Assembly (NCBI GenBank): GCA_026770585.1
Contig: MU646490.1
Span: 483,117-507,575, forward strand
DNA: 24,459 nt
Reading direction: 5' to 3'
DNA from: Baffinella frigidus
Taxonomy: Eukaryota > Cryptophyceae > Cryptomonadales > Baffinellaceae
The notes under the pieces are model-generated. The model was not told the origin of the DNA, did not search any database, and saw nothing but the letters and a program-made list of their open reading frames with translations. Shown one piece after another: positions 1 to 10,425 of the stretch. Position numbers and translations under genes: made by a program. Position 1 is the first letter of the stretch; each line of letters begins with the position of its first letter.

Positions 1-219
1 GTCTTGTTCGTGCGCTGATGCGTCAGAGGCGGAATGGTCCACGTCGGAGCGGTCCATGTCGGAAGCCTCGGCGTCGGAGGCGTCACTGCCAGAACGCCGC
101 TCGTCTGAGCGATCAATGTCGGAGTGATTCAGGTCCGAACGCTCGATGTCTGCACCCTCGGCGTCGGGGTATCCGATGGAAGAACGGAGGTGGACGCCCG
201 CCGTCTCGACGGCGGCAGC
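1..219 (-). CDS. exon 37, Ser/Asp-rich tail, runs off window
   Basis: Acceptor TCGCAGCAG|GCT, phase 0, open to the left edge (73 codons). Encodes AAAVETAGVHLRSSIGYPDA and then a repetitive acidic run built of S-D units such as IERSDLNHSDIDRSD and EASDMDRSDVDHS. Likely an unstructured acidic cytosolic tail, possibly phosphorylated (inference). The acceptor region is tandemly duplicated (about 214-372). Confidence 0.6.
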
Positions 220-3200
220 CTGCTGCGACGCGCGAGTCAGTCTGCCACGACGCCGGTTTCTGCTCCGAAGAGACATGCCACTCTACACGAGGCTACCCAT
301 GGGAAGCAGCCTGCTGCGACGCGCGAGTCAGTCTCGACAGCGGTTCTTGCTCCGAAGAGACATGCCACTGGTGAACCGGTGTCGGCGAAAGAAACTTAAC
401 AGGACCTGTACCTGATGAACGCAACACTCGGGAGACTACGCGGAACCGCAGACGCAGCACCAGATATCCGGTGTAACGTGACAACAACTGCTGACTTTTG
501 GCTTGGTTTCTCAGAAACAATCCAATAATTGACTTCGGGTGGTTCTCCGTAGTGTTCTGAGTGGTGAACCGGTAATGCAGGGGAAGGAGGGGTCGGTCCT
601 AGCACAAATGGTGGGATTTGAATGGAGCAACGCGGGGGTCAGTTACCATCTGCAGGAGATTACCCAGCACCACGGATCACTTGACTGAACCGCACAGGTT
701 TTGTATCAGGACGAGAACTAACCTAGGTAGGCCGAGAACCGCGAAACGCTGGATTTAGTGAACAGTCGTGAGTGGGAGTCACACCCGACGCGAGGCCATC
801 CAGTTGCTGGATGGTCGGGGGGAACTATGTCGGGAGTCCCCCTCCCCTACCCACACCTGGCGCCCGTGTCTCACGCAACACCGCTCCGGAAGCAACGATC
901 ATGGTAAGACAAGAGCTCGAGGCAGGCCCGTCCACGAATCCTCTACGTTTCTGGTTGAGCAGCTTGTCAAGTGCCGGTTTCTTTCGCCGCCACCGGTCCA
1001 ACAAAGCCATCCCGCAGGGGGTCTCAGAATGTGGCCATGCTGGTCTTGTAATCAATCATTTCTCTCTCTATGTCGGCAAGCGGCAACCCAAGTGGGGCAG
1101 GGTTCGACTTTGAGGTTGATGGTGTTGGGTTCTGGTTCCAGGTTTCAGGGTGTAGGGTTGAGGGGTGACCAGCGGCGGTAACTTGTCATCCATTGACGAA
1201 TACCGCTCCACCGCGCGGCCCAGATTCACTGCGGACACGGCTTTAAATTTAAACCTTTGGATTCAATAAAAAATTCTACACGAATGCTTTTCAGTATTAC
1301 TAGTCAAACTCGTTGTGTATAGTAAATTTCGTTACTAGAAAGTTTTAAATTAAAATCGTTTCCCTGTGAGACTGACTGCCAGCCCCGACGAACCACGAAT
1401 GTCGAATGTCAGGAACCACGAATGTCGAAAGTCAGGGCGAGAGGGGCTTCCAGTGTCATGATTGAGGGGCGTTCAGCGTGAGGAAAAGGAGAAGAAAGCA
1501 TCACACGCACGACCACGGACAGGCGAGGTTCGGTGCAGGGAGAGGAGAGGCGAGCGGGCAGGCGCAGACAGGTGAGGAGCACCTGAGCCAACACCACTAG
1601 CCACGACTCTCACCCCCAGCATGAGCTTTCCGCTCCCTGAACACGCGCAGCTTTCCGGTCGTGCGATCCGATCATTGAACCACACGAACCTCTGGGAGGC
1701 GACACGCGAGAGCAGAAGATGCTCGAGAGAGTCACCTACCCAGAGTGATATATCACCAAGTATACAACGCATACCAAACACAAAAAGAGAGGCGGCTGGC
1801 AGACCTTATCCGGGGAAACCTATTTTTCTTTCATTTGATTCCAATGAAAATTACTACACGAATACTTGAATATTACTAGTAAGAACGGATTGTGTAGTAA
1901 TTTTCATTGCCATGAAATGAAAGAAAAATAGGTTTCCCCGGGTAAGACCTGCAGTGAGATGCGGGCTCGGCTCGGTCGCTCTGGGCATCTCCCGTTCAGG
2001 GCTCGGCGGCGCCGCTGCGGCTACCCCCCTTGCAGGGTCCGAGGGGCTCCGAGAAAACGCAGCATACTCCACGCTCGGATGGCGCTTGAGGGCCGACTTG
2101 AGGCGGCCGCCGTTGGCAGCGACCAGGGCGTTGGGCGGGGTCCCGAGGTTGAGCGAGAGGGATGGCCCCAGGGTGCGGCTCGTGACGAGATGTTTGGAGA
2201 TTGAGAAGGCCCGGAAGGTTGAGTCCTCCCCCGCCCCGCCGTTCGACCCACCTGCCGTGTCAGCGTTCGTGTCAGCTTTTGTGTCAGCAGCGCTTTCATG
2301 TCAGCAGCGCCTCCGGTATCCTTCGCCGTCACCAGTTCCAATCCCCCCCCCCCCCTTATCGCTGCGAGGGGGGGGCGACTCCTGCTCGAGCAAACTCATC
2401 TCGAAAGATAACTGAATCAGTTCCCTAATTATCGTTTTCATTTAACTAGGGAGGCCTAATTGAATTTACCTCGCCTTGACTAATTTCTCCAATTCAACCT
2501 CCTATTGCAAAGGAACGGATTCGGTTATCTTCCGAGATGAAAACAGTGAGGGGGGGGGCAGGGGGATCATAACACCCGCATCCTCCCGGACCCTACAGTA
2601 TACCTATGGTCCTACGAGAGTCCTGGGGGGGGTCGCGGCTCCTTATAAGCAAGGCAATCCTGTGCAGTATCTCACGGGGGGTGGGGGTGGGGGTGGGGGT
2701 GGGGGGGGAGGTGGTACCGTGCGGCGCCATGGCCCCCAGGTCGTGCGGCTCCATGGCCCCCAGGTCGTTGGGCGGGGATGGGATCTTGATGGAGTCGCTA
2801 GATGGAACCCTTCGAATGGTTTCGTTGTCCGCGCTTCCCTTGGATGCGGTCCGCCCCATTTTGATTGCCTGTCGCATGGGGGGGGGGGGGGCGTCAGGAC
2901 TCGGCCACTCAGCACCCAGAGGGATCCCACCTGCTGCCTGCAGAACCTCAAAAAGAAGCGCACACGCAAGGAGAATGTACCTGAAAATACGGTAGGTGTA
3001 TCCCTTAACTGGCGAGCTGGTCAAATTTGACCCGCAAGAGGTCCTAGGCAGGTCCGAGGGCCCTACCGTAGGGCGTATGCACCTACTCACCACTTGAGGG
3101 ATAGTTGAATGTCGAGTTGGGATTGGTGGCGCACGGCGATCGCAATGGTGGTCTTTGCCCTTGCGACACAGGACGCGAGGCTCACTCACGGCGGGTACGG

Positions 3201-4605
3201 GTACCAGACCGGGTACGGGTACCAAGTCGGATTCCGTAGGGCGCTACGGTAGGCGACACCGTAGCGCCCTACGGAGTACCCGTACCCGGCCTAGGAATTG
3301 TTGGTGTGGTGCCGCAGAGAGGGGGGTGTGCGCAGCTACAGGTGACTCCCCGTGCCTATCTACACCTTCTCCTGGTGACAAACGCTGCCCGGTGCAGTTT
3401 CCGTCCTGGTCAACACCCTGGTTGATTTCAGTCAACCGTCGTTGGTTCGTGGCGAGAGAGAGAGAGAGAGCGAGCGAGCAAGCGAGAGAGAGAGCGAGCG
3501 AGCGAGAGAGAGAGAGAGTGAGAGAGAGAGGACCAGCATCAGGCCATCTTGTAGACCTTCCCCAGAGCCTTTCTGCGTTGTCTCCAGATCGGTTGATTTC
3601 AGTCAACACCCGTTGGTTCGTGGATGGGGCGGGTTTGACCAGCACGCCATTCTGCAGGCCTTGCAGGCTTTCAGCGGAGCGTTTCGGCGTCGTTGTCTCC
3701 GGGTCTTCCTCGGCCTCAGTCAACCGTCGGTTCAGTCAACACTCGTTGCTTCGTGGATGGGGCGCCTTTGAGAGAGAGAGATCGAGCGGGGGAGAGAGGG
3801 AGATAGAGGGAGAGAGAGGGAGAGCGAGGGAGATAGAGAGAGAGAGAGAGAGAGAGACAGACCAGCATGCCATTCTGCAGGCCTTGGAAGCCTTCAGTCG
3901 AGCCTTTCGGCGTGGTTGTCTCCGGGTCCTCCTCGGCCATCAGCTGATCTTTCTCTGCCTGCTCATCTCCGAGTGCCTGCCACACGAAAATGGGCAACGA
4001 AATTTACTACACACGTGCTTTACTATTACTAGTTGGAGCCTTCTGTGTAGTAAATTTCTTTGCCAATTTTCATGAAATGAAATTATATCTCCGGATTGGA
4101 TTCCTTGCCTGCTCGTCTCCCAGCGCCTGCTCGTCTCCAGGCGCCACCCAGAGAGAAAGAGAGATACGTTGATTGGATACCGAGAACCCAGACTGGATTG
4201 TAAAGCAACTGCTGCAGAAGGGGCGCATGACCTCTCTCTCTAGGTTCGAGCTTCTGCTCAGAAACAGCCTCGGTGGAGGCGCATACACGGCGGCCGTGTT
4301 GCTAGTAAAAAGCATCTCTCTCGGAGCAGACTTTAGAGTGCTGGTGACAGTGTGGTTCGTAAGAAGGTATCCCTTTAGTAGGCTCATGCACCCTACCGTA
4401 GGGCCCTGGGAACTGCCTGGGACCTCTGGGCGGTCAATTTGGACCGCTTCGCCACTGAAGAGATACGCCTACCCACAAGGCCAGCACCATATATATACAT
4501 ATACATATATATATATATATAGAGAGAGAGAGAAAAAAAAAGAGAGAGAGACGTTGGCTTCTCTTTATCCGGCGGCTCTTCTCCGGTTACCCGTAGCAGA
4601 GGATC

Positions 4606-4653
<48 letters not shown>

Positions 4654-4831
4654 AGGGGGGAGACTGTATTGCGCTGGCAACGCCCAACGAAACTCGACTG
4701 AAAGTGGCGCGCACCTTCATAGGGGCTCCAACCGAGAGCATTTAGTGCTCTCCCTTGCAGTATGGATAGCACGTGTTCCTACTGCAACGCAAGAGTTCAA
4801 GCTTGCTGGGGGCGCGAACCTTTTGCTCTCC

Positions 4832-4865
<34 letters not shown>

Positions 4866-7800
4866 GTCTCTCTCTCTGTCTATAACACACACACACACTC
4901 TCTCTCTCTCGCTCGCTCTCTCTCTCTCGCGCGCGCGCGCGCTCTCTCGGGTGTGGTTCTCTCACCGTAAGCTTCTGGTGCTCAGCCTTGTAGTAGGCAT
5001 AGAACTTCTTCCCGGTCGAGCGGGGCAGAGCCAGCGCCATCCGGCACCCCACCACCTGCCACCGCAAGGAAAGTCACCAACCACTACATACATCGCGTGT
5101 GCCTAAAGTCATCGACTACTACATACATCGCGTGTGCCTGAGGGTTTGACCGCCAAGAGGTCCTAGCCAGGTCCTGGGGTACCACCTGACAGCCATAACA
5201 CATACTCCTTTATTACCCTCAGGTTCGGGCTGGCTCCCTCCTTTCAGAGAGACACCACCACCAACCCTCCCGGGAGGCCCAAATCGACGATTTTAAAATC
5301 TTGGATTTCCCCTACGGAGGGGTCGGATTCGACCCCTCTGCCCGAAGGAAATAGCTCAAAACAGATCGTCGATTTGGTCTGACCGTGAGGGTTGGTGGCA
5401 GCGTGCCAACGTCTCAGTCACCCCCCTCCGTCCCTACCACATCCTGTAACGTGTTCAATCGCGTACCGAATCGGGGATCGCTTTGTTACCGGGAAGAGGA
5501 TGTATGTGAGATAAAAGGCTGAACCGTTTGAGCCGTTGACCGCTGGGAATTTGAACGGTGTTCAAATGATACTGTGCCAGGTTGGAGGCGAGAGGACGAG
5601 AGGGCTTTACCCCTGGCTGGACCAAGGTGATGACGCGCACGGTCTTGAGGGTCATGACGATCAGAATGATGTTCAGCAGCCTGGTTTAGTGTTAAGCGTT
5701 TAGTGTTTAGTGTTTAGTGTTTAGGGTTTATGGTTTGGGGTTGAGGGTTTAGTTTAGGGCTTAGGGTTTGGGGTGTGGGGTTTATGGTTTAAGGTTTATG
5801 GTTTATGGTGTATGGTGTATGGTTGAGGGTTGAGGGTTGAGGGTTTGGGGATGACGCGTTGAAAACGACGATGCCCGTTACCGTCATCGCCGCGTAATCC
5901 CCAAACCCTGAACCCTGAACCTCAAACCAGAAACGCCGTGCTGCCATACTCGGTCATCGACGCCAGGGCACAAGTAGAAGTTTTACACACACTCGTTCGC
6001 GCTAAAAGTGAATAGATGGCTTATCATTGCAGACTTCAAAAAAACCACCCGCCATCAAAGAGCTCCAATTCCCATGACTTTGACGTGGTCCCCGGTAGAA
6101 TGAAGTTGAGTCGGACAGGGTTCGGGGGGTACGCGTTGACAACAGCGTCGATGACCGTCACGGTCGTCGCCGTGCTGCCGAACTCTGACACCTGAGACAG
6201 TGTTTCAGGATTAGAGTTGAGGGTTCAGGGGTTTAGTGTTGCCGAACTCTGACACTTGCGTTGGGGTGTGAGGTTTAGGGTTTAGGGTTTAGGGTTTAGG
6301 GTTCGGTTTACGGTTTAGGGTGCAGGGTTCAGGGTTCAGGGTTCAGGGATGTGTTGAGAGTGTCACGTGTTGAGATGTTCAGTGTCGGGAGTTCATGGAA
6401 TTCGGTGTTAAGAGTTGGGGTTTGGTGTTCAGGGGTTATTCTAGCTCTGCCCCACTTGGATTCGGGCTCCTCATAAATTCACCCCACCCAAATTTCACAG
6501 GTCAACTTTGACCTCCCCCCCGTGAAATTCACCTGTAAGGGGGGGGGGCGAATTTATGGGAAGCCCAAATCTAAGTGGGACAGAGCTAGTTATTGTGGTT
6601 GGAGGTACCTTGCCTACGTAGATCCTTACCATTTCGGAGAAGAACGGGACCGCCTGGTTTAGGGTTTGGGCTTTGGGGTTAGGGTTTAGGGTTTAGGGTT
6701 CAGGGTTTAGGGTTTAGGGTTTATGGGTTAGGGTTTAGGGTTTAGGGTTTAGGGTTTAGGGTTTAGGGTTTAGGGTTTAGGGTTTAGGGTTTAGGGTTTA
6801 GGGTTTAGGGTTTAGGGTTTAGTGTTTAGGGAGAGGGGAGCAGGGAGATAGGAGAAGGAAGAAGGGAGAAGGGAGAAGGGAGCAGGGAGCAGGGAGAATG
6901 GAGGATGGAGAATGGAGAATGGCGAATGGTGTAGGGTTTGGGGAGGAGGGCCATGCCTCGCGGAACACAGCCTTGAGGGTCTAGGGTTTAGGATTTTGGG
7001 TTTTGGGTTTAGGGTACAGGGTTTAGGGTTTAGGGTTTAGGGTTTGAGGTTTGGGGTTGAGGGTTTAGTGTCTAGTGTTTAGTGTTTAGGGTGTAGGGAG
7101 AAGGAATAAGGGAGAAGGGATGCGGATCAGGGGGGTTGCCTCGCGGAACACAGCCTTGAGGGTTTAGGGTTTAGGATTTAGGGTTTAGTGTTTAGGGAGA
7201 GGGGAGCAGGGAGATAGGAGAAGGAAGAAGGGAGAAGGGAGCAGGGAGAATGAAGAATGGAGGATGGAGAATGGAGAATGGTGTAGGGTTTGGGGAGGAG
7301 GGCCATGCCTCGCGGAACACAGCCTTGAGGGTCTAGGGTTTAGGGTTTAGGTTTCAGGGTACAGGGTTTAGGGTTTAGGGTTTGGGGTTTGGGGTTGAGG
7401 GTTTAGTGTCTAGTGTTTAGTGTTTAGGGTGTAGGGAGAAGGAAGAAGGGAGAAGGGATGCGGATCAGGGGGGTTGCCTCGCGGAACACAGCCTTGAGGG
7501 TTTAGGGTTCAGGGTTTAGGGTTTAGGGTTTAGGGTGTAGGGTTTCGAGACTAGGTTAGAGTGTAGGGTTGAGGGATGAGGGGGCTTGCCTCGCGGAAGA
7601 CAGCCTCGTGCACGAACATCACCGATCGCTTCTCCTCCGACGTCTGCCGAAGACCAACACCCTCACACGTCAACACCAATTCCCTGACTAGCCGTATACA
7701 CTATACTAAACACTAAACACTAAACCCTAAAGCATAAAACCCTATGACGTGTGGGAGCATTGCTCCGCGGGCACCAGTCAAGAGGAATTTGCTGATTAAG

Positions 7801-10393
7801 CGTATCCCTCAAGTGCCACAGGGTGAATATTCACCCGAACTCGCCCTAGGCAGGTCCTAGGGCCCCACCGTAGAGCGTATGAGGCTACTGGTGGCGAGTA
7901 GTGGCCACTTGAGCAGGCCCTTGGGCTCCTATCACACCATCTGTTTGCACGCGGACCACGCCTAGCTTCTCCCCTTGCAAGTCTGCGAGAGAGACACCTC
8001 ACTGGCTACCACCATATCGACCCCCCCCCCCCCCCCAACGGAAGCTAGCCACGCCAGGGCACTCGAAACATCCTCTTTTGATATTTTTGAAGGGAAATGC
8101 CTTGAACTCTTAAGTCAGCGACGACAGATCTGTCGTGGATAAGGCGTCGGTTCCCTCAATCATTCTGGCGTGGAGGTTTCATCAGGGCCTAGAGGGAGGT
8201 GACGCGCACTTCGCACGATGGTATGGCATGGGTTGGCACCAATGATTCGGGCCCTACTCCACAGCACTCCGTATACTCAGTCACCTAGGAAACGTTGAGC
8301 GGCCTGCGTTCGTGTACCATTCTTGCCGTAACAGTATGGCATGGTTTCACGAAGGTTGGGCACCACTCCACAGCACACTGTATAATGATGACCTACTAAA
8401 AAACCGTTGAGCGGCCTCAACCAAAAGTCATCTCCCTGCTCTCACCGTAGAAAGCGTGTAGTCATTGTCAGCAATCTGCCCCAGAGGAATCGCCGAGGCT
8501 CTCCGCCCCGGAGCAATCCACACAGCGGACTTCGAAGGGATTTTGAATAACCCCTAAACGATAAGACCTATGACCCTACGGTGAGCAACACGTAGGGACA
8601 CAGGGGGGTTCCTACGGATAAAGTAACGGAAATATGGCCCGATTTGGGGCGAAAATGGCTTGGTAGCCTAGTACTCTCACCTTGGAAAGGGTGTAGTCAT
8701 TGTTTGCCATCTCCTCCAGAGGAATCGCAGAAGCCAGGCGAGACATCCGCCCGAACTCCGTCCCGAAGTTCCAGAAGTTCATCGCTGGTTTCGGGTTTAG
8801 AGTTGAGGGTTTGGGGTCCAGGGTTTAGGGTTCAGAGTTCAGGGTTTTATGGTTGAGGGTTGGGAGAAATGCGCCCGAACTCCGTTCCGAAGTTCCAGAA
8901 ACTCATGGCTGGTTTGGGGTTTAAGGTTTCGGGTTTAGGGTTAGAGTTTAGGGTATAGGGTTTAGGGTTTAGGGTTAAGGGTTTAGGGTTCAGGGTTTAG
9001 GGTTTAAGGTTTAGGGTTTAGGGTTCAGGGTTTAGGGTTTTGGATTTCGGGCTGAGGGCTTCTGATTTCTGATTTCTGGTTTTTAGGGTTTTGGATTTAT
9101 AGTTCAAGGTTTAGGGTTCAGGGTTTAGGGTTTAGGGTTTAGGGTTTGATGTTTACGGCCCGTCTTCCAGCCGACGACAGACGGAGTGTAGACTGTGCGA
9201 TCTGTGTGGTAGAATTTTTCGACCTGGGTTAGGGGTTAGGGTTTAGGGTTTAGGGTTTAGGGTTTAGGGTTTAGGATCTAGGGTTTAGTGTTGGGTTTAG
9301 GGTTTAGGATCTAGAGTTCAAGGTTCAGGGTTCAGGGTTTAGGGTGTAGGGTTGGGTTTAGTGTTTAGGGTTCATGGTTTAGGGTTTAGGGTTTAGGGTT
9401 TGAGGTTTAGGGTTTAGGGTTTAGTGTTTAGTGTTTAGTGTTTAGAGTTTCAGGTTTCAGGTTTAGGGTTTGAGGTTTAGGGTTTAGGGTTTAGGGTTTA
9501 GTGTTTAGAGTTTCAGGTTTAGGGTTTAGGGTTTAGGGTTTAGGGTTTAGGGTTTAGGGTTTAGGGTTTAGGGTTTAGGGTTTCGAGTTTCGTGTTTCGT
9601 GTTTAGGGGTTACGTCATCGGCGTTGATGGCCTTGAAGTTGACTGAGTGGTCTTTCATGAGCTTTTGCATCACCTGTTTGAGGGGGTTGGGGGGTGAGGG
9701 TCTAGTTTCCGTTACTCAAAGTTGGAGGCAAGGGTCTAGTTGTCGTTACTCAAACTCCGTTACTCAAAAAACAAGTTTGGAGTAACGGAGGTTCTCTTCT
9801 GCGTTGAGACGTTCCCACTTGCGCCTTTTGTCTCGGTGGACAGCGCTCTTGGGTGGAGTTCATGTTTCATGTTTCATGTTTCATGTTTCATGTTTCATGG
9901 TTCACGGTGCAGGGTTCACGGTTTGGGGTGGAGCAATGAGGGATTGGGGGTTGGGTGTAGGGTTGTGGAGTGCAGGGTGTAAGATATAGGAGGGTTTGGG
10001 GCTCAGGGTTGAGGCAAGTTTGGGGTTTGTGGGGGTTCCCACCTCGAGCTAGAACAAGCACGATTGCCAAAACCCTTTTCTACTTTATTTTTTTTCAGGC
10101 GGGGTGGTCACGTTGCTCACTGTTTAAGCGTGAGTAACGTGACCACCTCGCCTGAAAGCGGGACATCTAGAAAGAAACAGGTTTTAAATAAAGCTCCTCT
10201 TCCAGCCGCGAGAGGCCATGGTTTGGGGTCATGACCAAGTCGTTTTTCAAAGTGACGGATGCAGCTGCTGCGGAGTTCCCCGCATGCGCCGCCATCATCA
10301 GAGAGCGCAGCCTGGGTTAGGGTTTGGTGTTTAGAGTTTGGGGTTAAGGGTTTAGGGTTTAGGGTTTAGGGTTTGGGGTTGAGGGTTTGGGGT

Positions 10394-10425
<32 letters not shown>

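Noticed and set aside
2593-3225. Minus-strand frame of 210 codons as a single exon
   Set aside because: It runs through family E element E1 and poly-G/C tracts. Only 2718-2868 has splice sites and phase that fit the gene.
4173-4745. Plus-strand frame of 190 codons starting MDTENPDWIVKQLLQKG
   Set aside because: The second half is translated microsatellite and family E element. The first part is plausible-looking but has no supporting neighbours or splice logic.
5455-5655. Polycystin-like cation channel segment from LLNIILIVMTLKTVRV
   Set aside because: A short helix with Lys and Arg recalls channel helices, but the phase-linked neighbours and overall layout fit the TmcB-like model and show no pore motif.
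6821-7550. CRISPR-like array from regularly spaced identical fragments
   Set aside because: Spacing is irregular (168-187 bp), the fragments are exon 28 ends, and the intervals are telomere-like repeats.
8681-8784. Resemblance of PLEEMANNDYTLS to the end of type I methyltransferase HsdM
   Set aside because: Only about a dozen residues match, there are no methylase motifs nearby, and the exon fits in phase inside the membrane-protein gene.
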